A model generated the notes under the pieces. The model was not told the DNA's origin. It did not search any database and saw nothing but the letters and a program-made list of their open reading frames with translations. Positions 24,134 to 32,940 of a stretch of DNA of 64,000 nucleotides are shown piece by piece; the first letter of the stretch is position 1; the number at the start of each line of letters is the position of its first letter. The translations under genes and the position numbers were made by a program. Source of the stretch: CAYRIY01 sp964424335 (GTDB lineage: Bacteria > Bacillota > Limnochordia > DTU080 > RSA5); assembly GCA_964424335.1 (NCBI GenBank), contig CAYRIY010000005.1, forward strand, positions 4,163-68,162. The letters run 5' to 3'.

Positions 24134-24652
24134 TTGGCGCGACTTACGAGCCGCATACAAAATACGGCGTGCTACGACAATACCGACCCCAACAAGCTCC
24201 CGCTCGTCTCGGCAAAGGGAGACAAAGGCGGCAAGGCGACGGTCCTCACGGCTGTGCTCATTGACGGCGAAAAAGGATGGTTTGATGAAGCCGCCACACA
24301 CGGACGCACGCCGCTCGAGCAAAACGTGACGTGGACCGACTCGCCGGAGAAAGTCCCGAACGGGCGTCGAATCGAGATCGTCTGGCTCTTTATCAAGCCG
24401 GTGAAAGGCGAGTACGTGTATCACGGGGCGACGGCGAGCCACATGATCATCGATGAAGAGGCGGGGCTCGGCTACAAGTACCTTGCAAATCACGCAAACC
24501 AGCTCGGCAAAGCCGTCAAAGGCCAAGTGGATCTGGCACAGCTCCCGGACTCGGCCCGGGCCGTGCTGATCGACGCACTCAACACCTACCCCGACGTGCT
24601 ACAAAACTCGTCGGATGAGCTCAAACGAGCGCTTGGGCTCGCCGCGTCGTAA
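24134..24652 (+). CDS. Protein of unknown function (172 aa)
   Basis: AAGGAGG at 24118-24124 is nine bases from the TTG start at 24134. The protein is soluble and mixed alpha/beta: NTDPNKLPLVSAKGDKGGKATVL, ATHGRTPLEQNVTWTDSPEKV, IEIVWLFIKPVKGEYVYHGA, SHMIIDEEAGLGYKYLANHANQL. No catalytic motif or family is recognised. It is likely cotranscribed with the PfkB gene and ends before a GC-rich hairpin (24654-24674). Confidence 0.65.
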   Translation: MARLTSRIQNTACYDNTDPNKLPLVSAKGDKGGKATVLTAVLIDGEKGWFDEAATHGRTPLEQNVTWTDSPEKVPNGRRIEIVWLFIKPVKGEYVYHGATASHMIIDEEAGLGYKYLANHANQLGKAVKGQVDLAQLPDSARAVLIDALNTYPDVLQNSSDELKRALGLAAS

Positions 24653-24735
24653 CGGGCGACGAGCAGCGTCGCCCGCCCCAATCGTCCACTCGACCCAATC
24701 GGTCAATTGACCTAGCGATCGACAGGCGGCGCGGC

Positions 24736-25326
24736 CTAGACGCCGCCTGTCAGGATGTGCACCGGTCCCCAGTTACGCCCGTCCTGATCGACGGCAACCA
24801 CTTCGACCGTCCCGGTGGCGACGCCCTCGAGCACACCTTGCGGCCAAACATCGCGGGCCACCTTGGCGACCGCGGCCGGGTACGTAAACGCCTGTGTCAC
24901 GATATCACCGGCCCCTGGGCTCTTCACCCACAGGTTCAGCGTGAGGCGTCCTCGAGCCGCGCCGCTTGCATTGCCCCCCGGCGCAGCAGTAAACTCGACT
25001 TCCCTCAATGCGATGGCGTGCCCACCCGTAGGCATCGTGCCCATAAAAGCCACGATCGCCACTTCACTGTCGAAATTGGGCGCGTCGGTCGAACCAAGGC
25101 GCGTCCACGGCACGCCGACCGCCGCCGGCATCCGCTCCCACCCGTTGGCATCGAGGACAATACCGACCCACCGGTCAACGGGCATGGTATCCCGGCGCCA
25201 TGACACGCTGCCCAAGGAGTCGTCCGAATAGATCGTAACCGACTTGCCTCTCTCTTCACCGATTGCACTCAAGGCGATCACCACTGCTATCGTAATCGCA
25301 ACGATCCATGGCGAATGTACCTTCAC
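24736..25326 (-). CDS. Exported protein with PrcB_C-like domain
   Basis: An N-terminal hydrophobic signal (IVAITIAVVIALSAIGEE) is followed by a polar region and a segment VAIVAFMGTMPTGGHAIALREVEF that matches the core of PrcB C-terminal domains (protease-complex inhibitor type), then VTQAFTYPAAVAKVARD. Length 196 aa. PrcB-like domains occur in many exported Bacillota proteins and are thought to bind or regulate proteases. The ATG is at 25326; the ribosome site is weak. It is a single gene convergent with the gene at 24134. The stop codon lies inside an 11-bp inverted repeat (24721-24731 with 24741-24751) that may act as a terminator. Confidence 0.7.
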   Translation of the reverse strand: MKVHSPWIVAITIAVVIALSAIGEERGKSVTIYSDDSLGSVSWRRDTMPVDRWVGIVLDANGWERMPAAVGVPWTRLGSTDAPNFDSEVAIVAFMGTMPTGGHAIALREVEFTAAPGGNASGAARGRLTLNLWVKSPGAGDIVTQAFTYPAAVAKVARDVWPQGVLEGVATGTVEVVAVDQDGRNWGPVHILTGGV

Positions 25327-25481
25327 GGCGCTCTTAGCCTCCGTTTACGTTAAAAGGCGGCGGACCAAACGATCTTCCGCTTCTCCATTCGATTCTGCAG
25401 GGGATGTCCCGCGCCCTGCAGAAAGTCGGAGACTGGCACTCATATCCGCTCTTTTGCTCTTTTACAGAGGGGGGCGACACA

Positions 25482-26513
25482 GTGATCGACCTTTACAGCG
25501 ACACGACGACACGGCCAAGCGAGGGCATGCGCCGCGCCATGTACGAAGCCGAGGTTGGGGATGAACAGCGGGGGCTTGACCCCACCGTGATCCGTTTGCA
25601 AGAGGAAGTCGCGGCGCTCCTCGGCAAAGAAGCCGCCCTCTTTCTCCCCTCCACCACCATGGCGAATCAAATCGCGATCAAGCTCCATACTGATCCCGGA
25701 GATGAAGTGATCCTTGACGCTCTCTCCCATCCCGTCTACGCCGAGGCGGGCGGAGCCGGGCTAATATCGGGCGCTTTGTTCAACACGATTCAAAGTGAGC
25801 GAGGCATTTTCGGACCGGCACAGGTGCGTGCGGCCGTCCGCCCGTCTCTCCCCATGTTTGCTCCCTCCCGCGCGCTGTGGATCGAAAACACGCACAACAT
25901 GGGCGGGGGCTCAGTTTGGCCGCTCGAGTCGCTCCTTGCAGTGACGAGCGAAGCAAGAAGCCTCGGACTCACCCTTCACCTCGATGGCGCCCGCATTATG
26001 AATGCCAGCGTGGCGTCGGGCCATCGCCCCGATACCCTGGCGGCGCCCTTTGACACCGTATCGATCTGCCTCACCAAAGGGCTAGGCGCTCCCGTCGGAG
26101 GCTTGATCGCCGGCAGTAGCGCGTTGATGCAGCGGGCGCGCCGATACAAACAAGCCCTTGGAGGAGCGATGCGCCAGGCGGGCGTCCTTGCTGCGGCGGG
26201 CCTATACGCGCTCCGCAACAACGTCGAGCGGCTCGCGGACGACCACCGCCGGGCCAGGCGGCTTGCGCTGGGTATCGCGCAAAGCGACCGGATCGAAACG
26301 GACGTGGACGGCGTCGAGACCAACATGGTCTTTTTCCGCCCTGCGTATCGCACCGACCTCGAGCACATGAGACAGCGCCTCGCCGAGGCGGGCGTTCTCG
26401 TTTCCTTGGTTCGGGGCGGCGCCTATTTTCGCGCCGTCACCCACCTCGACGTGTCGGACGCCGACATCGAGCGTGCGATTCAAGTGATTTCCGAGGTGAT
26501 CGGGCAAGGATAG
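25482..26513 (+). CDS. ltaE: Low-specificity L-threonine aldolase
   Basis: PLP enzyme cleaving L-threonine or allo-threonine to glycine and acetaldehyde. It starts [20 protein letters not shown] and continues [78 protein letters not shown] and the PLP Lys in [13 protein letters not shown]; 343 residues, normal length. GTG at 25482 with GAGGGGGG upstream is preferred to the ORF start at 25404. It stands divergent from the PrcB-like gene and is followed by a small coiled-coil gene. It probably feeds glycine metabolism. Confidence 0.92.
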   Translation: MIDLYSDTTTRPSEGMRRAMYEAEVGDEQRGLDPTVIRLQEEVAALLGKEAALFLPSTTMANQIAIKLHTDPGDEVILDALSHPVYAEAGGAGLISGALFNTIQSERGIFGPAQVRAAVRPSLPMFAPSRALWIENTHNMGGGSVWPLESLLAVTSEARSLGLTLHLDGARIMNASVASGHRPDTLAAPFDTVSICLTKGLGAPVGGLIAGSSALMQRARRYKQALGGAMRQAGVLAAAGLYALRNNVERLADDHRRARRLALGIAQSDRIETDVDGVETNMVFFRPAYRTDLEHMRQRLAEAGVLVSLVRGGAYFRAVTHLDVSDADIERAIQVISEVIGQG

Positions 26514-26547
26514 CCTGGGCAACGCGATATAATTTGGAGGGCTTTTG

Positions 26548-26742
26548 ATGAACGCTTCAGACGTACTCTGGCGCATCTTGGAGCGCCTGGAAGAGAGCAA
26601 GGCAATCTTTGCCGAAAGCCTCGAGGGGCTTCACCCCAAAAACGACAAAGAGCTCATCGACGCCATTACAGAGATCGAGCAGATCACGCAGACACAAATT
26701 AACATCTGCAGGCGCGCTGAACGACGGCTAAGTCGCCGCTAG
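26548..26742 (+). CDS. Small coiled-coil protein (64 aa)
   Basis: ATG at 26548 follows TTGGAGGG. The protein is almost entirely alpha-helical and charged (RILERLEESKAIFAESLEG, NDKELIDAITEIEQITQTQ) with a basic Cys-containing tail. No known family is recognised. A TATAAT at 26526-26531 lies just upstream, but too close to the ribosome site to be certain. It lies between ltaE and hyuB on the same strand. Confidence 0.6.
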   Translation: MNASDVLWRILERLEESKAIFAESLEGLHPKNDKELIDAITEIEQITQTQINICRRAERRLSRR

Positions 26743-26893
26743 CTTTTTGAAGAAAAGGGGCTCACACCCTTTCGCGATCTCGTGTAGGATACGACTAGAG
26801 CTTTCTTCCTCATGATTTGCGCCCCACTCGAAGGATGGGCTCGGGCGCACGATCGACCAACCACGCCGCGTGGGCATAAGTAGAGGTACGTTC

Positions 26894-28477
26894 ATGCTCG
26901 AACAAGTGCAGCTCGAGATCTTCAAGAATCTGTTCGCCTCGATCGCCGAGGAGATGGGCGTCGTCATGCAGCGGTCGGCGTACTCTCCCAACATCAAGGA
27001 GCGCCTCGACTTCTCGTGTGCGCTTTTCGATCCAAGAGGCGAGATGATCGCGCAAGCGGCTCATATTCCCGTTCACTTGGGATCGATGCCCATGTCGGTG
27101 CGGGCCGCCCTCGAAGCGTACGACATGGAGCCGGGCGATGCGGTAATCCTAAATGACCCATTCGCAGGCGGCACGCACTTGCCGGACATCACGCTCGTGA
27201 CGCCGATTTTTGACGGTGATCGCTTGATCGGCATCGCGGCAAATCGAGCGCACCACGCCGACGTCGGCGGCGCGTTCCCCGGCTCGATGGGACTCGCCCG
27301 CGAAATCACGGCGGAGGGACTTCGCATTCCTCCGACCCGGATTTACCGGTCCGGCGTGTTGCAGGAAGAGGTGATGAACCTCATCTTGGCCAACGTCCGC
27401 GTCCCTGACGAGCGCAAAGGCGATCTCGAAGCCCAGTTTGCAGCAAACCGCAGAGGATCCTCTCGCCTGGTGGAACTGGCGCGCAAGTACGGCGCCGACG
27501 AGTGCGCACACTGGATGGACCGACTGCAGGGCTACACGGAGTCGATGACGCGGGCGCTCATCGAGCAAATTCCGGACGGCTGTTACGCTTTCGAAGATGC
27601 GCTTGAAGACGACGGACTCGGAAACGGTCCTCTACCCATCCGGACCGAGGTGCGAATCGAAGGCGCGCGTGCGACCGTCGACTTCACGGGCACCGCTGAT
27701 CAAACCGCCGGACCCGTAAACTGCGTCGAAGCGGTGACGTTGTCAGCCGTCGCGTATGTGTTCCGGTGTTTGCTGGACCCAGGCGTCCCTTCAAACGCAG
27801 GGGTATTCCGGGCCTTTGACGTCATCGCGCCCAAGGGTTCGATCGTCAACGCCCTACCTCCCGCCGCCGTGGCAGGCGGCAACGTCGAGACGTCCCAGCG
27901 CATCGTCGACGTGGTCCTCGGCGCCCTGGCGCTTGCCGCGCCGGACAAGGCGCCGGCAGCCTCCTGCGGCACGATGAACAACCTCGTGATCGGAGGCTGG
28001 GACCCCGGCCGCGGGTCGCCTTTTGCCTACTACGAGACCATGGGCGGCGGCATGGGGGCCCACGCGCAAGGCCCTGGGCTCTCCGCCGTTCAGACGCACA
28101 TGACCAATACGAAGAACACCCCGGTCGAGGCCTTGGAGTACGCCTACCCGCTGCGGGTTCGCCGCTATGCGATTCGCCGAGGAAGTGGCGGCGCAGGTAG
28201 GCACACCGGCGGCGACGGCATCGTTCGGGAAGTCGAGGCATTGGCCCATTGCCGCGCCGGCCTCCTGACCGAGCGGCGAACGCTCGCGCCGTACGGCCTC
28301 GCGGGCGGAGGCTCCGGGGCCACCGGGTCAAACTCGATCCGCCGAAACGGGAGCGATGATTTCACGCCCCTGCCGGCCAAAGTGGAAATCGACCTCGCCC
28401 CAGGTGACATATTAAAGGTGGAGACGCCGGGAGGTGGCGGATATGGCGAACCGAGCCCGAGAAGCGACGCCCGCTGA
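26894..28477 (+). CDS. hyuB: Hydantoinase/oxoprolinase subunit B
   Basis: Matches the HyuB family (ATP-dependent N-methylhydantoinase, 5-oxoprolinase B or acetone-carboxylase-like subunit), 527 residues: IFKNLFASIAEEMGVVMQRSAYSPNIKERLDFSCALFD, HIPVHLGSMPMSV, NDPFAGGTHLPDITLV, NRAHHADVGG, DFTGTADQTAGPVNC and the Gly-rich C terminus RRGSGGAGRHTGGDG and TPGGGGYG. ATG at 26894 follows AGAGGT. It overlaps hyuA by 35 bases. The pair forms a cytosolic ATP-dependent amidohydrolase; the substrate is not determined by sequence. The B-A gene order is the reverse of many operons. Confidence 0.92.
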   Translation: MLEQVQLEIFKNLFASIAEEMGVVMQRSAYSPNIKERLDFSCALFDPRGEMIAQAAHIPVHLGSMPMSVRAALEAYDMEPGDAVILNDPFAGGTHLPDITLVTPIFDGDRLIGIAANRAHHADVGGAFPGSMGLAREITAEGLRIPPTRIYRSGVLQEEVMNLILANVRVPDERKGDLEAQFAANRRGSSRLVELARKYGADECAHWMDRLQGYTESMTRALIEQIPDGCYAFEDALEDDGLGNGPLPIRTEVRIEGARATVDFTGTADQTAGPVNCVEAVTLSAVAYVFRCLLDPGVPSNAGVFRAFDVIAPKGSIVNALPPAAVAGGNVETSQRIVDVVLGALALAAPDKAPAASCGTMNNLVIGGWDPGRGSPFAYYETMGGGMGAHAQGPGLSAVQTHMTNTKNTPVEALEYAYPLRVRRYAIRRGSGGAGRHTGGDGIVREVEALAHCRAGLLTERRTLAPYGLAGGGSGATGSNSIRRNGSDDFTPLPAKVEIDLAPGDILKVETPGGGGYGEPSPRSDAR

Positions 28478-30518
28478 ATCGGGAGTTAGCAGCCTCGTGG
28501 TCGGCGTCGACACCGGAGGCACGTTTACGGACTTCATCGGCATCACGGGCGATGGGCGCGTTTTCACCCACAAGACCTTATCGACGCCGGACGATCCGGG
28601 CGCCGCGGTCCTAACGGGCCTGAGCGAGCTCTTGCAGCGCATCGGAGGCGATTTCCCCTCCCCTAGGGTCGTACACGGCTCTACGGTGGCCACCAACGCC
28701 GTCCTCGAGCGCAAAGGCGTCAGGACGGCATTCGTGACGACGGCCGGATTCAAGGACTTGCTGCACATAGGACGTCAGGCGCGCCGCGAACTTTACAACC
28801 TGACCCCGACGGCGCCGACGCACCTAATACCGTCCGAGCTCTGCTTTGAAGTAGACGAGCGGATCGGAGTCGATGGCGAAATCGTCGTCGGCATCGATCC
28901 GGACGCACTGTCGGCCCTCGCGAGCGCGCTTAAGAATGCCGGCGTGCAGTCGGTCGGCATCGTCTTGCTGCACAGCTACAAAAATCCGACTCATGAACGA
29001 CTGCTCGGCGACCGGCTGCGGAGCGCCGGCTTCGACGTGTCGATTTCAAGCGACATCCTTCCGGAGCACAGGGAGTTTGAGCGGGCGAGCACGACGGTAT
29101 TGAACGCGTACGTCTCCCCTCTGATGAACCGTTACCTCTCGAAGTTGAGCCGCGCCCTCAAGGAAGCCCAGGGCATCGACACCTTGAGCGTGATGCAATC
29201 GAGCGGCGGCGTCTCTGACGCAGCTCACGCGGGCCTCTACGGCGTCCACACCATCCTTTCGGGGCCGGCCGGAGGCGCGGTCGGAGCCCTTAGGACGGCA
29301 GCGGCGGCAGGGATCGACCACATCATTACATTCGACATGGGCGGAACGTCGACGGACGTCTCCCTCGTTCCTGGTTCCTTACAGATGACGACGGAAAGCC
29401 AGATCGAAGGGTATCCGGTCAAGGCGCCCGTAATCGACATTCACACCGTCGGCGCGGGCGGCGGATCGATCGCGTACGTCGATCTGGGCGGAAGCTTGCG
29501 CGTCGGTCCCGAAAGCGCCGGCGCCCGACCGGGACCGGCATGCTACGGCTTGGGCGGCGAATCGCTCACGGTCACGGACGCCAATGTCCTCCTTGGACGC
29601 CTTCCAGCGCAGTGGTTTTTGGGCGGCCGACTCAAGCTCGACGTCGAAGCTGCCGAGCGAGCGCTAAGTCGCCTCGCCGACCAGTTGGGCGCATCGCTCG
29701 AGGACACGGCGCACGGTGTGATCCGAGTCGTCAACTCCAACATGGAGCGCGCCGTCAAGGTAATATCGGTCGAAAAAGGGCACGATCCCAGAGATTTCGC
29801 CCTGGTCTCCTTTGGCGGCGCAGGCTCATTGCACGCATGTGATTTGGCGCGATCGATGTCCATTCCAAAAGTGATCGTTCCGCCGTATCCGGGCGTGCTA
29901 TCGGCGCTTGGCATGGCCATGGCGGACGTCGTCAAGACCGCATCCCAAGCGGTCATCGGCCCACTTGACGGGGCGCGTGTCGAGTCGGCGCGCGACGCCG
30001 CCCTCACACTCGCCGCCGAAGTCCGGCGCGAGCTCGAGCGGGAGAAAGTGCCGATCGAGCATCAACACGTGCACGTCGCCTGTGATCTGCGATACGCGCG
30101 GCAATCGTTCGAGCTGGTCATACCTTGCCCCGATTTGCTGACTGCCAAGTCGGCGCAAGTGGCCGAGACCCTCGAAGCGGAATTTCACCGCGCCCACGAG
30201 ATCGCGTACGGCTATGCGCATCCGGGCGAGCCCATCGAGATCGTCGCCGTGCGGGTCCGCGGCGAAGGAAGAATCGAGCGTCCGCCTCTTCCTGGGCCCG
30301 GGAAGCAACATGGATCGCCAAAGCCCGTCGCTACCTGCAGGACTTACTTCACATCAGGCTGGCATGACACGCCGATCTATGAGCGGGAGGCACTCGGGCA
30401 CGGCGCAAAGATCACGGGTCCTGCCATCATCGCAGAGGACCACGCCACCCTGCTCGTCCCTCCGGGCGACCGATTGGCCGTCCACCCTTCGGGCGCTCTG
30501 ATGATCGATGTAGCGTAG
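28443..30518 (+). CDS. hyuA: Hydantoinase/oxoprolinase subunit A
   Basis: ASKHA-fold ATPase subunit, 691 residues: VVGVDTGGTFTDFIG (phosphate 1 loop), VVHGSTVATNAVLERKG, FERASTTVLNAYVSP, MQSSGGV, LSGPAGGAVGA, TFDMGGTSTDVSLV, HTVGAGGGSIAYVD, GPESAGARPGPACYG, and a C-terminal beta domain with GPAIIAEDHATLLVPPG. GGGAGG at 28427-28432 serves ATG 28443 inside the end of hyuB; GTG 28434 is the alternative. Works with HyuB in ATP-driven ring opening. The transcript continues to a hairpin near 30618. Confidence 0.93.
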   Translation: MANRAREATPAESGVSSLVVGVDTGGTFTDFIGITGDGRVFTHKTLSTPDDPGAAVLTGLSELLQRIGGDFPSPRVVHGSTVATNAVLERKGVRTAFVTTAGFKDLLHIGRQARRELYNLTPTAPTHLIPSELCFEVDERIGVDGEIVVGIDPDALSALASALKNAGVQSVGIVLLHSYKNPTHERLLGDRLRSAGFDVSISSDILPEHREFERASTTVLNAYVSPLMNRYLSKLSRALKEAQGIDTLSVMQSSGGVSDAAHAGLYGVHTILSGPAGGAVGALRTAAAAGIDHIITFDMGGTSTDVSLVPGSLQMTTESQIEGYPVKAPVIDIHTVGAGGGSIAYVDLGGSLRVGPESAGARPGPACYGLGGESLTVTDANVLLGRLPAQWFLGGRLKLDVEAAERALSRLADQLGASLEDTAHGVIRVVNSNMERAVKVISVEKGHDPRDFALVSFGGAGSLHACDLARSMSIPKVIVPPYPGVLSALGMAMADVVKTASQAVIGPLDGARVESARDAALTLAAEVRRELEREKVPIEHQHVHVACDLRYARQSFELVIPCPDLLTAKSAQVAETLEAEFHRAHEIAYGYAHPGEPIEIVAVRVRGEGRIERPPLPGPGKQHGSPKPVATCRTYFTSGWHDTPIYEREALGHGAKITGPAIIAEDHATLLVPPGDRLAVHPSGALMIDVA

Positions 30519-30617
30519 AGAAGGGATTGAGCAAAAACACGTCTAACATGTTGATACTGGTATTTACACTGGAGGACAAATACTTAAAAAATCGGAAATG
30601 CTTTACCACATGAGTCC

Positions 30618-30634
30618 GCGGGCAAAAAGCCCGC
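30618..30634 (+). terminator. Small GC hairpin between hyuA and citZ
   Basis: GCGGGC (30618-30623) and GCCCGC (30629-30634) flank an AAAAA loop. There is no T tract after it, so it is a weak terminator candidate or a leader hairpin of citrate synthase. The rest of the 190-base gap is AT-richer than its surroundings, as promoter regions often are, but I cannot assign paired -35 and -10 boxes. Confidence 0.4.
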
Positions 30635-30708
30635 AGTCTAACGTCGGCCAAATGTGACATAGTCGACGTGTGTGCGTTTTTCTTGCGCTACGAAAGGGGA
30701 AGACCAGC

Positions 30709-31821
30709 ATGTCCAGCGCCGAACAGGTGTTACACGGGCTCGAAGGCGTCGTTGCGCTCGAGTCCAAACTCTCTTTGGTCGAAGGCCAAACCGCAGACCT
30801 TTATTACTGCGGCTACCACATCGACGACCTCGTCGAGCACGCAGATTACGAATCCGTCGTATACCTCCTTTTCCACGGCGATCTGCCCACTCAAGATCAA
30901 CTCACGGCGTTTCGCAAGCGGCTCGAGAGCGAGCGAAGCGTGCCCCGAGAGGTAGTCGATCTCATCCGGTCGATGCCCCAGAGTTCGGTGCCGATGTCGA
31001 TGCTGCGGACCGCGGTCTCCGCATTGGGCGTTTACGATCCCGAAGCCGAGGACATGTCCGAAGAGGCCAATTTCCGCAAGGCGATTCGCCTCACCGAGCA
31101 AGTGCCGCTCCTTGTCGCCATCATCGCCAGGGTCATTCAAGGCAAAGAGCCCGTCGATCCCAAGCCGGGCCTCACGATCGCTCAAAACATGGTGTACATG
31201 ATGAACGGCGAAGAGGGCACCGACGTGGCCGCCGAAACGCTCGACACCGCTTTGATCCTCCACGCCGAACATGGCCTCAACGCCTCGACGTTCACCGCCA
31301 GGGCCACCGCATCGTCCCTTTCGGACATGCACTCGAGCATCACGTCGGCGATCGGGTCTTTGAAAGGGCCACTACACGGCGGCGCCAACGAAGCGGTCAT
31401 GAACATGCTTCTCGAGATCGGATCGCTCGACCGCGTGGACGAATACGTCCGTGAAAAGCTCGCCAAAAAAGAGAAGATCATGGGGATCGGTCACCGGGTG
31501 TACAAAAACGGCGACCCGAGGGTAAAACACCTAAAGCGGCTCTCCAAAGCGCTCAACGAGCAAAAAGGCACGAGCCACTGGGTGGAGATCTCCGAGCGAA
31601 TTGAAGCGATCATGTTGGAAGAGAAGGGCCTGCACCCCAACGTCGACTTCTACTCCGCGTCAGCCTACCACGCCCTTGGCATTCCGACGTCGCTGTACAC
31701 GCCGATTTTTGCCGCAAGCCGCATCTCCGGCTGGACGGCGCACTTGCTCGAGCAATACCGCAACAACCGCATCATGCGTCCGAGGGCTGCCTACACCGGA
31801 CCACGCAACCGCACGATTTAA
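30709..31821 (+). CDS. citZ: Citrate synthase
   Basis: Type II citrate synthase of the Gram-positive length (370 aa), condensing acetyl-CoA and oxaloacetate at the entry to the TCA cycle. Catalytic residues lie in GPLHGGANEAVM (His), MGIGHRVYKNGDPR (His and Arg) and NVDFYSASAYHALGIP (Asp); HAEHGLNASTFTAR and SGWTAHLLEQYRNNRIMRP are also typical. AAAGGGGAAG precedes ATG 30709. A 2-methylcitrate synthase role is possible, since the families overlap, but no prp genes are near. Single-gene unit ahead of two inverted repeats. Confidence 0.93.
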   Translation: MSSAEQVLHGLEGVVALESKLSLVEGQTADLYYCGYHIDDLVEHADYESVVYLLFHGDLPTQDQLTAFRKRLESERSVPREVVDLIRSMPQSSVPMSMLRTAVSALGVYDPEAEDMSEEANFRKAIRLTEQVPLLVAIIARVIQGKEPVDPKPGLTIAQNMVYMMNGEEGTDVAAETLDTALILHAEHGLNASTFTARATASSLSDMHSSITSAIGSLKGPLHGGANEAVMNMLLEIGSLDRVDEYVREKLAKKEKIMGIGHRVYKNGDPRVKHLKRLSKALNEQKGTSHWVEISERIEAIMLEEKGLHPNVDFYSASAYHALGIPTSLYTPIFAASRISGWTAHLLEQYRNNRIMRPRAAYTGPRNRTI

Positions 31822-31830
31822 GAGTCGCCT

Positions 31831-31951
31831 ACTTGGCGACCTGTCGTCGACCGAAATCTCGTCAAGTCGCCAAGTCACGATCGGTGAAACATGACGCAGA
31901 AGCCGCTGATAACTTGCGTGACCCAGGGCTAGCGCACAAGTTATCAGCGGC
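31831..31951. terminator. Two inverted repeats between convergent citZ and ABC genes
   Basis: A 10-bp repeat (31831-31840 with 31866-31875) and a 15-bp perfect repeat (31902-31916 with 31937-31951) lie in the 157-base gap between the convergent genes ending at 31821 and 31979. Neither is followed by a T run. They probably end transcription from both sides by stable hairpins. Confidence 0.55.
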
Positions 31952-31978
31952 CGTGAGGAGCACGACGAGCCGGGGCGC

Positions 31979-32938
31979 CTACGCCCCTTTGGAACCGCTT
32001 TCCGGAGGGGTGATGATGATGCGCCCGTCTTCTTTGGCAAGGCGCACCCTGTCTCGGATGCCGTGGTCTTGTAGGAAATCTGCAGGCAGTTGCAGCCTTC
32101 CCGCCGAGTCGAGGAGCGTGTACTCTTCGTGGGTGCCATCCGCTTGCTCGACGGTCTGCTCGTCTCCTGCAGGCTCTTCGCCACCCTGTACTGCGACTTC
32201 GCTTGCGGGTTTCACTTGGCGGCGCACAGCCTCGCTGCTGGTCTTTCCGTCTCGAATCTCGACGTACCGATCGACTTCCCGGGCCATCGAGCGATCGTGG
32301 GTCACGATCACGACCGTGACGCCGAAATGATCTCGGACATCGTTGAACACTTTTAGGACGATCTGTGAGTTTTCCGAGTCCAGTGATCCCGTCGGCTCAT
32401 CGGCAAGCAGGAGCGACGGATCGTTTGCAAGTGCGATGGCGATCGCCACGCGCTGCTGCTCTCCACCGGACATGTAAAGGGGACGGTGGTGCATCCTGTG
32501 GCCAAGCCCTACCGCCTCGAGGATCTCCCTTGCCCGCTTGCGGTTGTAGGTCCCTGCCACCACCATCGGCATCTCCACGTTTTCGAGCGCCGTAAGGTAC
32601 GGAATGAGGTTGCGAGCGACGTTTTGCCAGACAAATCCGACCGTGCGCCGCCGGTAACGCAGGCGCTGGCGATGATTGATGCGCGCCAGGTTGATGCCGT
32701 CCACCATCGCAAGGCCGGCTGACGGCTGGTCGAGCCCACCGAGCACGTTGAGGAGCGTAGACTTGCCGCTACCGCTCGAGCCGATGATCGCCATCACCTC
32801 GCCGCGGCGCACGATGAGGTCGAGCCCTTGAAGCGCCATCACTTCGAGCTCTGCAACCTTGTAGATCTTGACGAGGTTTTCACATTGGATAAAGATATCG
32901 CCTTTGTCGCCCTTGGCGGCGCCCTTTCGCTCGGCCAC
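31979..32938 (-). CDS. ABC transporter ATPase (MacB/LolD type) with C-terminal AbrB-like domain
   Basis: Residues 1-235 are a MacB-class ATPase: GSSGSGKSTLLNVLGGLD (Walker A), FVWQNVARNLIPYLTALENVEMP (Q-loop), YMSGGEQQRVAIAIALAND (signature), LLLADEPTGSLDS (Walker B), VVIVTHD (H-loop). After an acidic Pro/Glu linker, residues about 275-312 (TLLDSAGRLQLPADFLQDHGIRDRVRLAKEDGRIIITPP) look like a SpoVT/AbrB swapped-hairpin domain, normally DNA-binding or dimerising. It is the last gene of the four-gene export operon, two bases after the permease stop. The fused domain may dimerise the ATPase or link transport to regulation. Confidence 0.9.
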   Translation of the reverse strand: MAERKGAAKGDKGDIFIQCENLVKIYKVAELEVMALQGLDLIVRRGEVMAIIGSSGSGKSTLLNVLGGLDQPSAGLAMVDGINLARINHRQRLRYRRRTVGFVWQNVARNLIPYLTALENVEMPMVVAGTYNRKRAREILEAVGLGHRMHHRPLYMSGGEQQRVAIAIALANDPSLLLADEPTGSLDSENSQIVLKVFNDVRDHFGVTVVIVTHDRSMAREVDRYVEIRDGKTSSEAVRRQVKPASEVAVQGGEEPAGDEQTVEQADGTHEEYTLLDSAGRLQLPADFLQDHGIRDRVRLAKEDGRIIITPPESGSKGA

Positions 32939-32940
32939 GA

